A DNA stretch of 64,000 nucleotides. It comes from Flavobacterium daemonense. GTDB lineage: Bacteria > Bacteroidota > Bacteroidia > Flavobacteriales > Flavobacteriaceae. The notes below the pieces were generated by a model. That model worked only from the letters and a program-made list of their open reading frames with translations, did no database searches and had not been told where the DNA came from. Position 1 is the stretch's first letter. Each line of letters starts with the position of its first letter. Location: contig NZ_VJYD01000002.1 in assembly GCF_007341385.1 (NCBI RefSeq), positions 124,001 to 188,000 of the forward strand, written 5' to 3'. Below, piece by piece: positions 16,522 to 26,609 of the stretch. Made by a program: the position numbers and the translations under genes.

Positions 16522-17961
16522 ATGAACGTTTCTCTTATATTAATTATTCTTTTAGTTGGTGCATTTGTCACTTATTTTGCTGGTGACAAACTCGCTTCAA
16601 AAGTAGCTTTGTTCTTTAGTTTGGCAGCTTTGGGCTGTTCGGTTGTATTGTTGAATCATTTTAATGCTGGTGAAAACATCAGCTTAGTAAATGCTTGGAT
16701 TAATCAGCCTAAAATTTCATTCGCTTTAAACGCTGATGGATTAGCAATTGCAATGCTTTTATTGACCACAGCTTTGACTCCAATTATTATATTTTCTTCT
16801 TTCGGAAATGAATATAAAAATGCTAAAGGTTTTTATGCTTTAATTTTATTTATGGCGTTTGCAATGACAGGAACTTTCCTTGCTGCAGATGGTCTATTAT
16901 ATTATATTTTCTGGGAATTGGCACTTATTCCAATTTACTTTATTGCACTTATCTGGGGTAATGGTGATGCTGAAGAACGCAGAAAAGCAGTTGTAAAATT
17001 CTTTATTTACACACTTGCTGGTTCGTTATTCATGTTAACTGCTTTCATTTATTTGTATACAAAAGCACACAGTTTCTTGATTGAAGATTTATACAAATTA
17101 AATCTTTCTGCTGATGAACAGCTTTGGATTTTCTTGGCATTCTTCTTGGCTTACGCTATTAAAATTCCAATTATTCCTTTCCATACATGGCAAGCAAATG
17201 TGTACCAAAAAGCTCCAACTGTTGGAACAATGCTTTTATCTGGTATCATGTTAAAAATGGGATTGTACAGCGTTATTCGTTGGCAATTGCCAATTGCACC
17301 TCTTGCTGCAAAAGAATACATGAATATTTTTATTGCTTTAGGAATTGCTGGGGTTATCTACGGATCAATTGTAGCATTAAGACAAAAAGATTTAAAGAAA
17401 TTATTAGCATATTCATCTCTAGCTCACGTTGGATTAATTGCAGCTGGAACATATACTTTGACAGTTGATGGTTTCCGCGGAGCAGTTTTACAAATGATCG
17501 CTCACGGTTTTGTAGTTGTCGGATTATTCTATACTGCAGAAATCATTTACAGAAGATTTGAAACAAGAGAAATTGCTGCATTAGGAGGAATTCGTACGCA
17601 ATCTCCAAAATTTACTTCAATGTTTTTAATTTTGGTTCTAGCTTCTGTTGCTTTGCCAACTACTTTTAACTTTGTTGGAGAATTTACAGTATTATATAGT
17701 TTATCTCAAATCAACATTTGGTTTGCTGTTTTAGGTGGAACAACTATTATTTTAGGTGCTTACTATATGTTGAAAATGTTCCAAAATGTAATGTTGGGTG
17801 AAACGAATTCTAAAACTTTTGCAGATGTTTCTGTTAATGAAGGAATTTCTATGGTAGCGATTATTGCTGTTTTGATTTTCTTTGGATTCTATCCAAAACC
17901 AATAACAGATTTGATTACACCAAGTTTAGAAACGATACTAAACGTTATCAATAAAAATTAA
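16522..17961 (+). CDS. nuoM: NADH-quinone oxidoreductase subunit M
   Basis: 479 residues; the middle antiporter-like subunit of the membrane arm, about 14 helices. Signatures: YYIFWELALIPIYFIALIWG, with the key glutamate of helix 5, and IPFHTWQANVYQKAPTVGTMLLSGIMLKMGLYSVIRW, the discontinuous helix region. A 57-bp spacer precedes nuoN and contains one TTTTAGATTT motif. Confidence 0.98.
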   Translation: MNVSLILIILLVGAFVTYFAGDKLASKVALFFSLAALGCSVVLLNHFNAGENISLVNAWINQPKISFALNADGLAIAMLLLTTALTPIIIFSSFGNEYKNAKGFYALILFMAFAMTGTFLAADGLLYYIFWELALIPIYFIALIWGNGDAEERRKAVVKFFIYTLAGSLFMLTAFIYLYTKAHSFLIEDLYKLNLSADEQLWIFLAFFLAYAIKIPIIPFHTWQANVYQKAPTVGTMLLSGIMLKMGLYSVIRWQLPIAPLAAKEYMNIFIALGIAGVIYGSIVALRQKDLKKLLAYSSLAHVGLIAAGTYTLTVDGFRGAVLQMIAHGFVVVGLFYTAEIIYRRFETREIAALGGIRTQSPKFTSMFLILVLASVALPTTFNFVGEFTVLYSLSQINIWFAVLGGTTIILGAYYMLKMFQNVMLGETNSKTFADVSVNEGISMVAIIAVLIFFGFYPKPITDLITPSLETILNVINKN

Positions 17962-18018
17962 TATTTTAAATAAAAATAAATTAGGGCGTTTTAGATTTCC
18001 TAAATCAAAAAAACAAAA

Positions 18019-19410
18019 ATGAATACATTAATAGCTATAACAGGATTGGGTATTTTTTGCCTATTGTTTGAAATTCTAAATTTTAGAAAAGGCATTGTCC
18101 CATTTACCATTTTAGGTTTATTGGGTGTTTTGGCACTTAACTATTATGAATTTGGATCAACGGCAAGTTATTACAATAATATGATTACAGTGAGCAAATT
18201 TTCAACTGCTTTTTCATCATTATTTATTATTTTGACCATTTTCCTTGTAGCATTAAGCCACAATTTTTACGAAAATCATCAAACAAAAATCTCTGATTAT
18301 GTTGCTATAAAAGTATTTTTATTAGCTGGAGCAGTTGCGATGGTTTCTTTTGGAAACTTAGCAATGTTTTTCCTTGGCATCGAAATTCTTTCTATCGCAT
18401 TATATGTTCTTGCAGCGAGTGATCGTTTGAATATTAAAAGCAACGAGGCTGGTATGAAATATTTCTTGATGGGATCTTTTGCTTCTGGAATTATTTTATT
18501 CGGTATTTGTTTGATTTACGGAGCAATGGGAACTTTTGATGTTACCGAAATTTACGAAAGCTCTTTATCTGCCGAATTGCCGATCTGGTTCCCAATCGGA
18601 ATGATTTTAATGACAATCGGAATGTTTTTCAAAATTGCAGCCGTGCCATTTCATTTCTGGGCTCCAGACGTTTATGAAGGTTCTCCAGCTTTGACAACAG
18701 CTTTAATGAGTACATTGGCTAAAATTGTTGCAATGGCAACGCTTTATAAATTAGTTTCAGGCTTAAACTTAATTCCTTCTTTAGAAAATCAAGATCTTTT
18801 AGGTACATTTGAACATATTATTGTAATTATTTCGATTGCTTCTATGACAGTTGGTAATATAATGGCTTTGCGTCAGGTAAATGTAAAACGTATGTTGGCT
18901 TTTTCTGGAATCTCTCACGCAGGTTTCATGTTAATGACATTCTTGACGATTGCAACTTCAGCAGGTGTTTTATTGTATTATGCTGCTGCTTACGCATTAG
19001 CCGGAATCGCTGCATTTAGTGTTATTTTATATGTTTGCAAAAATCAAGACAACGAAGATATCACAAACTTCCACGGTTTAGGAAAAACAAATCCGCTTTT
19101 GGCTGCGATTTTAACGGGTTCATTATTATCAATGGCCGGAATTCCGATTTTCTCTGGATTTTTTGCTAAATTATTTTTATTCAACCAAACTATTCAATCA
19201 GGTTATATCGCTCTAGTTATTGTTGCGGTTATCAACTCAATCATAAGTGTTGGTTATTATTTCAAACTTATTTTGGCAATGTATTCTAAAGAGCCTAACG
19301 AAGTTCGCACAGGAAAACCATTCCTTATTTATGCAGTTGCAATAGTTTCAATCACTTTAAATATTGTTTTAGGTCTATTCCCTTCTTTGGTTTTAGATTT
19401 ATTGAGCTAA
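18019..19410 (+). CDS. nuoN: NADH-quinone oxidoreductase subunit N
   Basis: 463 residues; the third antiporter-like subunit, about 14 helices, and last gene of the operon. Signatures: FFLGIEILSIALYVLAAS (helix 5 glutamate) and VPFHFWAPDVYEGSPALTTALMSTLAK. A terminator follows 20 bases after the stop, closing a ~13.5-kb unit that encodes all 14 subunits in the order A-N. Confidence 0.98.
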   Translation: MNTLIAITGLGIFCLLFEILNFRKGIVPFTILGLLGVLALNYYEFGSTASYYNNMITVSKFSTAFSSLFIILTIFLVALSHNFYENHQTKISDYVAIKVFLLAGAVAMVSFGNLAMFFLGIEILSIALYVLAASDRLNIKSNEAGMKYFLMGSFASGIILFGICLIYGAMGTFDVTEIYESSLSAELPIWFPIGMILMTIGMFFKIAAVPFHFWAPDVYEGSPALTTALMSTLAKIVAMATLYKLVSGLNLIPSLENQDLLGTFEHIIVIISIASMTVGNIMALRQVNVKRMLAFSGISHAGFMLMTFLTIATSAGVLLYYAAAYALAGIAAFSVILYVCKNQDNEDITNFHGLGKTNPLLAAILTGSLLSMAGIPIFSGFFAKLFLFNQTIQSGYIALVIVAVINSIISVGYYFKLILAMYSKEPNEVRTGKPFLIYAVAIVSITLNIVLGLFPSLVLDLLS

Positions 19411-19430
19411 AAAAAAAGAATTATATACAG

Positions 19431-19462
19431 AAAAACCATTCGTCAATTCGGATGGTTTTTTT
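19431..19462 (+). terminator. Terminator of the nuo operon
   Basis: AAAAACCATTCG (19431-19442) pairs with CGGATGGTTTTT (19449-19460), one G-U pair, ending in a T-run. Confidence 0.88.
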
Positions 19463-19515
19463 GTTTAAATACGTTTTATTTAGAAGAAAAAATCATGTTA
19501 AAAATTTAACTCAAA

Positions 19516-19547
19516 TTGTTTCACATCAAAAAAACTCCATATATTTG
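19516..19547 (+). promoter_or_regulatory. Promoter of the BI-1 family gene
   Basis: TTG (19516-19518), 21 nt, TATATTTG (19540-19547), 23 bases before the ATG. Both boxes and the spacing fit the Bacteroidota consensus. Confidence 0.55.
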
Positions 19548-19570
19548 AGTTCACTAAAAGCATAAAAATT

Positions 19571-20344
19571 ATGGCCTTCAATTCAAAAAATCCATTTTTA
19601 AGCAGCAAACGTTTTTCATCAAATGCTGTTTCAAAAGCTGAAGAAGTACACGAAGCGCAAATTATTGATTACAATCAAGAAATGACTTTGTCAGGTACAA
19701 TCAATAAAGCAGCTATTTTATTTTTAATCTTATCTGCCGGAGCAATGATCACATGGTGGATGGCATTTAACGGAATGAACCCAATTTTACCAGCTTTCGG
19801 CGGTGCAATTGTTGGTTTAATTCTTGTTTTGATTGCCTCTTTCAGACCACAGTCTTCTCCATACTTAGCTCCTGGCTATGCCTTTTTTGAAGGTTTGTTT
19901 ATTGGAGGAATTTCTGCAATATTTGAGATAAAATTCCCAGGAATTGTAATAAATGCTGTTGGAGCAACATTAGTAACTTTTTTAGTATGCCTTAGTTTAT
20001 ACAAATTCAAAATTGTAAAAGTAACTGAACAATTCAGATCAGTTGTTATTGCTGCAACTTTAGCAATTGCAACGTATTATTTAATTTCTTGGTTGTTCTC
20101 ATTATTTACAAGCTGGACTCCAGTTCATTACGGAAACTCAATGATGAGTATTGGAATCAGTGTTTTTGTAATTATTGTAGCAGCTTTAAACTTATTCTTA
20201 GATTTTGATCAAATCGAAAGAGGCGTTCAAGAGAGAATGCCAAAATTCATGGAATGGTTTGGTGCAATGGGATTAATGATCACATTGGTTTGGTTATACA
20301 TTGAATTCTTAAGATTGTTATCTAAAGTATCAAGCAATAAATAA
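19571..20344 (+). CDS. Bax inhibitor-1 / YccA family membrane protein
   Basis: 257 residues with seven hydrophobic segments after a ~45-residue hydrophilic N-terminus (MAFNSKNPFLSSKRFSSNAVSKAEE). The arrangement, the block NPILPAFGGAIVGLILVLIASF, the acidic pair near SLFLD-type helices (ALNLFLDFDQIERGVQERMPKFMEW) and the last helix MGLMITLVWLYIEFLRLLS match the Bax1-I/YccA-like family (PF12811 type). Distant relatives are pH-sensitive calcium leak channels or modulators of membrane protease FtsH; the bacterial substrate is unknown. It is transcribed alone, between its own promoter and terminator. Confidence 0.85.
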   Translation: MAFNSKNPFLSSKRFSSNAVSKAEEVHEAQIIDYNQEMTLSGTINKAAILFLILSAGAMITWWMAFNGMNPILPAFGGAIVGLILVLIASFRPQSSPYLAPGYAFFEGLFIGGISAIFEIKFPGIVINAVGATLVTFLVCLSLYKFKIVKVTEQFRSVVIAATLAIATYYLISWLFSLFTSWTPVHYGNSMMSIGISVFVIIVAALNLFLDFDQIERGVQERMPKFMEWFGAMGLMITLVWLYIEFLRLLSKVSSNK

Positions 20345-20367
20345 ATCCTTTTCTTAAAATATACATT

Positions 20368-20399
20368 AGCCTTTCTGATTATTTCAGAAAGGCTTTTTT
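20368..20399 (+). terminator. Terminator of the BI-1 family gene
   Basis: AGCCTTTCTGA (20368-20378) pairs perfectly with TCAGAAAGGCT (20384-20394), then a T-run. Confidence 0.9.
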
Positions 20400-20718
20400 A
20401 TTTCTATAAGCCGAAAAAAGCGCTCTAAAAACGTACATAAAGGTTTCACTTACTTTCAAAACTTTCTTCTCAATAAATTAGTCAATTAAAAATCACCATT
20501 TTAATTCTTCTCTTAATGCTAAAAAGAAACTAAAAACTAGTTTATTGTAAACAAAAATTCTCAACCTTATTTTTAAAAGTAGTCTATTTCTTATTTAATT
20601 GAAAATTGTGAAAAATTTTAAAAATTTCAACAACTTTTAATTTTCTACAGCCACTTTATCAATTTACGAAACTAAAAAACGTAGTAAAAATAAGACTTAA
20701 CAAATATTTTTTGTATTA

Positions 20719-20751
20719 TGTAATAAATTACAATTTATGCAATTTATTACA
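20719..20751. promoter_or_regulatory. Two adjacent palindromic operators upstream of the pectate lyase gene
   Basis: TGTAATAAATTACA (20719-20732) and TGCAATTTATTACA (20738-20751) are two 14-bp dyads of the form TGTAAT-N2-ATTACA, centres 19 bp apart. Together they form a larger perfect inverted repeat with 14-bp arms (20716-20729 and 20741-20754). The same dyad recurs at 20839. Otherwise the 520-bp gap from 20400 to 20919 is AT-rich and holds no gene. Confidence 0.6.
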
Positions 20752-20830
20752 TAATAACTACTTTTTATCTTATAATTTTAAATAATACATTTTTTATTAA
20801 TCAAATATTTACGAATATTAAAAATTTATA

Positions 20831-20852
20831 TATTTTTGTGTAATCGATTACA
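20831..20852 (+). promoter_or_regulatory. Pectate lyase promoter with operator at the start site
   Basis: The -7-like box TATTTTTG (20831-20838) is immediately followed by the perfect palindrome TGTAATCGATTACA (20839-20852), placing the operator on the predicted start site, the classical position for a repressor. The central CG dyad resembles LacI-family operators; the regulator gene is not in this window. Confidence 0.55.
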
Positions 20853-20919
20853 ATTAACCAATGTAAAAGATAATTAAAAACCACAATTTACTATTACTAA
20901 CTTTTTAACCTAAACAATT

Positions 20920-23766
20920 ATGAAAAAAAACCTACTTTTCGTTTTCGTTTTACTTGCGAGTGTTCAAATGTGGGCACAACAAGTTTCAATTACAGAAGCA
21001 TCGGGCTGGCTTGAGTCTGCTTTTGTAAAATGGCAGCCTGTAAGTGGCGCACAGACTTACAATGTCTATTATTCTGGAAATGGAATAACAGACCAAAAAA
21101 TTGACGACCAACTTATCAGAAGTTACGGAAGTTATTTTCGTGCTGACATTCCTGGATTAAAAGCTGGATCTTACACGATCAAAGTAAAACCAGTTATTTC
21201 CGGAACTGAGGGATCTGGATCAACGACAAGCGCGCTAACAGTTGCAGCACAAGACCGAAACGGATTTGCATTTGAAAGCGGAAGAGTTCCTGGTGGCTAT
21301 AAAGCAGATGGAACTCCAAAAGACAATGCGGTAATTCTCTACATCACTCAAAATACAAAAAACACTATTTCAATGAATATTACGGGAGCAAGCGCAAATC
21401 CATGCGTGGGACTTCAAAATATTTTGTACGCAATCAAAAAAGGAAAAGATACACGTCCGTTTATCATTCGATTAATTGGAAATATTACTGATATGACAGT
21501 TATGGAAGGTGGCGATGTCGTTATCGAAAACTCAAATAATGCATCTAGCTATGTTACAATAGAAGGTGTTGGAAACGATGCCGTTGCAAATGGTTGGGGT
21601 GTTCGTCTTAAGTCGGCTTCAAATATTGAAGTAAGCAATTTAGGATTTATGAACTGCAACAGTACAGCGGGAGATAATGTTGGAATGCAACAAGATAATG
21701 ATCACATCTGGGTTCACAACTGCGATTTATTTTATGGAAATGCGGGAAGCGATGCCGACCAAATAAAAGGTGACGGAGCATTAGACAATAAATCTTCAAC
21801 CTATATTACTTTATCGTACAACCACTTTTGGGACAACGGAAAAGCGAGTCTTTTAGGTTTAAGCGAAGGAACTACAACTGGTTTATATGTTACCTACCAC
21901 CACAACTGGTTTGATCACTCTGACTCTCGTCATCCACGCGTTCGATACTATTCTGCACATATTTACAACAATTATTACGACGGAAATGCAAAATATGGTG
22001 CTGGATCAACAATGGGTTCTTCGCTTTTTGTTGAAGGAAATTATTTCAGAAACAGCAAACATCCAATGTTGACTTCATTACAAGGAACAGATATTTGGGA
22101 TGAAGCCAATCAAGTTAATAATGCTGGAACTATGGGAACATTTTCTGGCGAAGCGGGCGGATTCATAAAAGCTTACAACAACACTTTTGATGCTTCAAAC
22201 GGAACAAATAATATGCGTTTTGTAGCCTACAATGATCCAAATCCGTTATACAATATTTCAGGAAAAATAAGTTCAACAACCGATTTTGATGCATATTTGG
22301 CAACATCAAGAGGCGAAATTGTAAGCAGTTCCATCAAATCGAAATCGGGCGCGAATTCCTATAACAATTTTGACACAGACGCTTCTTTATACGTAAAAAA
22401 TCTAGTAATTGATCAGCCTGCAACAGCAAAAACAAAGGTGACTCAATATGCTGGACGTGTTTCTGGAGGAGATTTAAAATGGACATTCGACAATAGTGTT
22501 GATGATACTTCGTCACTTGTAATTGCAGCTCTTAAGACAACGCTTACCAATTATACAGGAACTTTAGTTGCTATTCAAGGCGAGGGAAATCCGCCGACAA
22601 GTTCTCAGACACTGACTTCAACAGGAAATGAAAACCAAACCGTAGCAAGTGGAACAGCAATTGCTTCGATAGTATTTACTTGGGGCGGAGACGCAACCGA
22701 TGCAACCGTAACGGGTTTACCTGCATCAGGATTAAGTTTTGTAAAAAATGCAACAGCAAAAACAATAACCATTACAGGAACACCAACTGCAACAGTTTCA
22801 TATTCAATTGCTACTACTGGAACAGGAACGCCAGCAACAGCTTCAGGAACAATAACTGTTACTCCAGCTGGGTCTCAGACTTTGACTTCAACCGGAAATA
22901 ACAATCAAACAGTTGCAAGCGGAACAGCGATTAATTCGATTGTTTTCACTTGGGGAGGTACTGCAACAGATGCATCCGTAACTGGCTTGCCAGCATCTGG
23001 AATTAGTTTTGTAAAAAATACTACGGCAAAAACAATTACGATTACTGGAACACCGACTGCAACAGTTTCTTATTCTATTGCAACTTCAGGAACAGGCACA
23101 GTCGCAACTGGTTCAGGGACTATTACAGTAACAACAGGAACTTCAAGCGGTGATGAAATTCATAATTTTACAACTTCAGGAAAAACAAGTTCGTTTTATA
23201 CTATTACCGGAAACTTGAATTCTACTGACGGTTCTGTAACATATAACGGACTTACCTTAACGAAACGTTTAAAAATTGAAACGAGCACGACAATAACCTA
23301 TACCACAACAAGTGCCTCAACATTGACTTTAGTGTTTGATTCCAATTTTACAGGAACAATCAAAGTTGACAATGTTTCGTATACTGCGTCTGCAGGAATT
23401 GCAACTGCTTCAATTGCTGCCGGTTCTCATACAATTACAAAAGGTGCAGTTGCAAATTTATTTTACATCAGTACACAATATAATTCGGGAGGTACTTTGA
23501 AAATGGCAAAAATCGCTGACGTAGCTGCCGAGCCTGAAACCGCGACAATTCTCTTATATCCAAATCCTGTAACTGATGTTTTATATTTCTCAAAATCAAC
23601 TCAAACAATAGAAGAAGTTTTAGTTTATAATATGTCCGGAACATTAGTAAAAAGTGCCGGAAAAAATACTGAAAGCATCGATTTGAGTAATTTAATATCT
23701 GGAACTTATTTAGTGAAAGTAAAAACTAGCGATGGTTCTTTCAATCAAACTATTCTGAAAAAATAA
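20920..23766 (+). CDS. Secreted multidomain pectate lyase (PL1) with T9SS sorting domain
   Basis: 948 residues. A signal peptide ([20 protein letters not shown]) is followed by an Fn3-like domain (about 21-108) and a PL1 beta-helix pectate lyase domain (about 112-460). The lyase has D261-[21 protein letters not shown] (calcium-site aspartates) and R337-HPR340 (catalytic arginine region). Two ~90-residue repeats begin at 562 and 652 (SQTLTSTGN...NQTVASGTA), a beta-rich, possibly carbohydrate-binding domain covers about 745-865, and a T9SS type A sorting domain 877-948 ([14 protein letters not shown]...GTYLVKVK). It should cleave polygalacturonan by beta-elimination after export to the surface or medium. 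No other pectin gene is near; three palindromic operators upstream suggest tight substrate control. Confidence 0.9.
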   Translation: MKKNLLFVFVLLASVQMWAQQVSITEASGWLESAFVKWQPVSGAQTYNVYYSGNGITDQKIDDQLIRSYGSYFRADIPGLKAGSYTIKVKPVISGTEGSGSTTSALTVAAQDRNGFAFESGRVPGGYKADGTPKDNAVILYITQNTKNTISMNITGASANPCVGLQNILYAIKKGKDTRPFIIRLIGNITDMTVMEGGDVVIENSNNASSYVTIEGVGNDAVANGWGVRLKSASNIEVSNLGFMNCNSTAGDNVGMQQDNDHIWVHNCDLFYGNAGSDADQIKGDGALDNKSSTYITLSYNHFWDNGKASLLGLSEGTTTGLYVTYHHNWFDHSDSRHPRVRYYSAHIYNNYYDGNAKYGAGSTMGSSLFVEGNYFRNSKHPMLTSLQGTDIWDEANQVNNAGTMGTFSGEAGGFIKAYNNTFDASNGTNNMRFVAYNDPNPLYNISGKISSTTDFDAYLATSRGEIVSSSIKSKSGANSYNNFDTDASLYVKNLVIDQPATAKTKVTQYAGRVSGGDLKWTFDNSVDDTSSLVIAALKTTLTNYTGTLVAIQGEGNPPTSSQTLTSTGNENQTVASGTAIASIVFTWGGDATDATVTGLPASGLSFVKNATAKTITITGTPTATVSYSIATTGTGTPATASGTITVTPAGSQTLTSTGNNNQTVASGTAINSIVFTWGGTATDASVTGLPASGISFVKNTTAKTITITGTPTATVSYSIATSGTGTVATGSGTITVTTGTSSGDEIHNFTTSGKTSSFYTITGNLNSTDGSVTYNGLTLTKRLKIETSTTITYTTTSASTLTLVFDSNFTGTIKVDNVSYTASAGIATASIAAGSHTITKGAVANLFYISTQYNSGGTLKMAKIADVAAEPETATILLYPNPVTDVLYFSKSTQTIEEVLVYNMSGTLVKSAGKNTESIDLSNLISGTYLVKVKTSDGSFNQTILKK
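22603..23142 (+). repeat. 270-bp tandem duplication inside the pectate lyase gene
   Basis: Two in-frame copies beginning at 22603 and 22873 (exactly 270 bp, 90 codons), each starting with the TCTCAGAC motif and encoding a beta-domain with [12 protein letters not shown] and [15 protein letters not shown]. Silent differences are common, so the duplication is not recent. Confidence 0.85.
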
Positions 23767-23806
23767 AATAAACAAACCTAACTCAACTAACTTAATTCTA
23801 AATGCA

Positions 23807-23832
23807 AAAGGCTTCCATTTCTGGAAGCCTTT
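23807..23832. terminator. Bidirectional terminator between pectate lyase and ALDH genes
   Basis: AAAGGCTTCCA (23807-23817) pairs perfectly with TGGAAGCCTTT (23822-23832). It lies between convergent genes; the T-run is short on both sides. Confidence 0.7.
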
Positions 23833-23858
23833 GCTGTTTGTAATATAATGCAGAAATA

Positions 23859-25412
23859 TTACAAATCGAATTTAATTCCTTGTGCCAATGGCAGATTGGT
23901 TGTATAATTAATTGTATTTGTCTGACGTCTCATATAAATTTTCCAAGCATCGGAACCGGATTCACGGCCTCCGCCAGTTTCTTTTTCACCACCAAAAGCT
24001 CCACCAATTTCCGCTCCAGAAGTTCCGATATTAACGTTTGCAATTCCGCAGTCAGAACCAGTCACTGATAAAAATCTTTCAGCTTCGCGTAGATTATTTG
24101 TCATAATTGCAGAAGATAATCCCTGCGCAACTCCATTTTGAAGTTCGATTGCATTATCAACATCTCCAGAATATTTAATTAAATATAAAACCGGAGCAAA
24201 TGTTTCGTGCTGTACGATTGCAAATGAGTTTTCGGCCTCGGCAATTGCAGGCTTTACATAACAACCACTTTCATAACCTTCGCCAGAAAGAACACCGCCT
24301 TCAACTAAAACTTTTCCGCCTTCGGCAACTACTTTGTTTAAAGCTACAGCGTATTGTTCAACAGCATGCAAGTCAATAAGCGGTCCAACATGATTGTTTT
24401 CGTCAAGCGGATTTCCGATTCTTAATTGCTTATATGCAGCAACCAAAGCTTCTTTTACTTTATCATAAATACTCTCATGAATAATTAATCTTCGGGTTGA
24501 AGTACAACGCTGTCCAGCAGTTCCAACAGCTCCAAAAACAGCTCCAATCACGGTCATTTTAATATCGGCATCAGGAGTTACAATGATAGCATTATTTCCG
24601 CCTAACTCTAATAAAGATTTTCCTAATCTTGCAGCAACTGCTTGCGCCACAATTTTTCCCATTCTTGTAGAACCTGTTGCAGAGATTAACGGAATTCGAG
24701 TGTCTTTTGTCAACAACTCTCCTATTTTGTAATCACCATTTAATAGGCATGAAATTCCTTCGGGAAGATTATTTTCTTTGATAACTTGAGCAATTATATT
24801 TTGACAGGCAATACCGCAAAGAGGTGTTTTTTCAGAAGGTTTCCATACGCACACATCTCCAGAAATCCATGCTAAAGCCGTGTTCCAAGACCAAACTGCT
24901 ACCGGAAAATTAAATGCCGAAATAATTCCGACAATTCCTAACGGATGATATTGTTCGTACATTCTATGTCCAGGTCTTTCAGAATGCATTGTTAACCCAT
25001 GCAACTGGCGCGATAAACCAACGGCAAAGTCACAGATATCAATCATTTCTTGAACTTCTCCATAACCTTCCTGCAACGATTTTCCCATTTCATATGAAAC
25101 CAATTTCCCTAAAGCTTCTTTATTCTGGCGTAATTTTTCTCCAAACTGACGCACAATTTCGCCACGCTGCGGTGCCGGAATTAGTCTAAAGGTTTTAAAA
25201 GCTTCAGTTGCCGAACGCATTACTTTCTCATAATCTTCAAGTGTTGAAGTTTTTACCGAAGCAATTAATTTTCCATCAACAGGAGAAAAACTATCTAAAA
25301 TTTCACCTGATGAAAAGTTCTCCGTACCAGTTGAAGTTCCATCATTAACCAGCTTAATACCCAGTTTTTCAAGCGCTTCATTCATGCCAAATTGTGATGC
25401 TATTGTTGTCAT
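23859..25412 (-). CDS. amaB: ALDH7-type aldehyde dehydrogenase (likely L-aminoadipate-semialdehyde dehydrogenase)
   Basis: 517 residues, a complete NAD(P)-dependent ALDH. The catalytic cysteine is C303 in GTAGQRCTSTRR, the cofactor-loop motif is ATGSTRMGK, and the glutamate region reads LLELGGNNAIIV. The ELGGNNAII and AGQRCT-S/T-TRR versions of these motifs are typical of the antiquitin (ALDH7) branch, which oxidises alpha-aminoadipate semialdehyde (in equilibrium with piperideine-6-carboxylate) in lysine breakdown. It is monocistronic here with no other lysine gene adjacent, so substrate rests on subfamily motifs only. Confidence 0.85.
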   Translation of the reverse strand: MTTIASQFGMNEALEKLGIKLVNDGTSTGTENFSSGEILDSFSPVDGKLIASVKTSTLEDYEKVMRSATEAFKTFRLIPAPQRGEIVRQFGEKLRQNKEALGKLVSYEMGKSLQEGYGEVQEMIDICDFAVGLSRQLHGLTMHSERPGHRMYEQYHPLGIVGIISAFNFPVAVWSWNTALAWISGDVCVWKPSEKTPLCGIACQNIIAQVIKENNLPEGISCLLNGDYKIGELLTKDTRIPLISATGSTRMGKIVAQAVAARLGKSLLELGGNNAIIVTPDADIKMTVIGAVFGAVGTAGQRCTSTRRLIIHESIYDKVKEALVAAYKQLRIGNPLDENNHVGPLIDLHAVEQYAVALNKVVAEGGKVLVEGGVLSGEGYESGCYVKPAIAEAENSFAIVQHETFAPVLYLIKYSGDVDNAIELQNGVAQGLSSAIMTNNLREAERFLSVTGSDCGIANVNIGTSGAEIGGAFGGEKETGGGRESGSDAWKIYMRRQTNTINYTTNLPLAQGIKFDL

Positions 25413-25598
25413 TGTAACTTTTTTAGTTAAAATTGTTATATTTTTTTATGTAAAGATATTCTTTTAGAATTAATTTCAAAACCGAAAACATCATCTTAAG
25501 GGAGAGTAAATTTAAGATTATTTAATACTAATAACTGGTTTTAAGCCCTATTTATTGGATTTATTTAATGAAATTTGCATTTCTAATACTCGTAAAAT

Positions 25599-26558
25599 AT
25601 GATCAAATTTAGTCGGCTATTGTTTTGTTTTGTATTAATTTCATTTAATGCGTTTTCTCAAAAGGAACAAAAATCATCTTTTCAGGTTGTTCCTTTGGGA
25701 ATAAAAGGTGGGATTGACGAAAAAAATCTTTCGGCTTATTTATTGGCTCCTTCTAACACTAAAGATTTTATTTGCTTGGATGCAGGAACTATAAATGCTG
25801 GTATTGAAAAAGCTATTGAAAATAAAGTTTTCAAAGTTTCAACAAATGAAGTTCTAAGAAAATACATTAAAGGATATTTTATATCGCATGCACATCTAGA
25901 TCACGTTTCTGGATTAATAATCAACTCTCCGGCAGATTCTTCCAAAACAGTTTATGCAACAGAAAAATGCATGGAAATGATGGAAAATCATTATTTCAAT
26001 GATCAAACCTGGGCAAATTTTGGAGATAAAGGTCCAGGATTTCCGCTGAAAAAATATCACTTTCAAACTTTAAATTTAGGCGAAGAAACTTCTATTTCAA
26101 ATACAAAAATGACGGTTAAAGCTTTTCCGTTAAGTCATGTGAATCCGTTTGAAAGTACTGCATTTTTAATTAAAAGTGAAGATTCTTATGTTTTGTATTT
26201 AGGTGATACTGGCCCAGATTCTGTTGAAAAAAGCGATAAACTTAAAACATTATGGACGGCAGTTGCACCTTTGGTTCAAAGCAAACAATTGAAAGGAATT
26301 TTTATTGAAGTTTCATTCCCAAATGAACAGCCAGACAAATTTTTATTTGGGCATTTAACGCCAAATCATTTAATGACAGAACTTCACATTTTAGAAGAAT
26401 TAGCCGGAAAAGGCTCGCTTAATAATTTCAAAATTATCATTACACATTTAAAACCGCCTGCTAAAAACATTGCCAAAATTAAAGCGCAATTAAAAAGCCA
26501 GAATGACTTAGGATTGAAAATTATTTATCCTGAACAAGGTAAGAAAATTGAGTTATAG
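25599..26558 (+). CDS. Class II 3',5'-cyclic-nucleotide phosphodiesterase, exported metallo-beta-lactamase fold
   Basis: 319 residues with signal peptide MIKFSRLLFCFVLISFNAFSQ, so a periplasmic enzyme. The metal motif is H97-A-H99-L-D101-H102 (SHAHLDHVSG), followed by LSHVNPF, YLGDTGPDS, FLFGHLTPNHL and ITHLKPP, an arrangement matching the PDEase_II (yeast PDE1, bacterial CpdP) family rather than beta-lactamases or RNases. Members hydrolyse cAMP or cGMP to the 5'-monophosphate. A periplasmic location suggests scavenging of external cyclic nucleotides rather than signalling; that is inference. Confidence 0.82.
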   Translation: MIKFSRLLFCFVLISFNAFSQKEQKSSFQVVPLGIKGGIDEKNLSAYLLAPSNTKDFICLDAGTINAGIEKAIENKVFKVSTNEVLRKYIKGYFISHAHLDHVSGLIINSPADSSKTVYATEKCMEMMENHYFNDQTWANFGDKGPGFPLKKYHFQTLNLGEETSISNTKMTVKAFPLSHVNPFESTAFLIKSEDSYVLYLGDTGPDSVEKSDKLKTLWTAVAPLVQSKQLKGIFIEVSFPNEQPDKFLFGHLTPNHLMTELHILEELAGKGSLNNFKIIITHLKPPAKNIAKIKAQLKSQNDLGLKIIYPEQGKKIEL

Positions 26559-26609
26559 AAGTATTTTTGTAAGGTAATTTTTATATTTTAGCCAAATAAA
26601 TTTTATTCC

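Noticed and set aside
20400..20700. Search for a divergently encoded regulator upstream of the pectate lyase
   Set aside because: The region is AT-rich with frequent stops in all frames; no gene could be supported.
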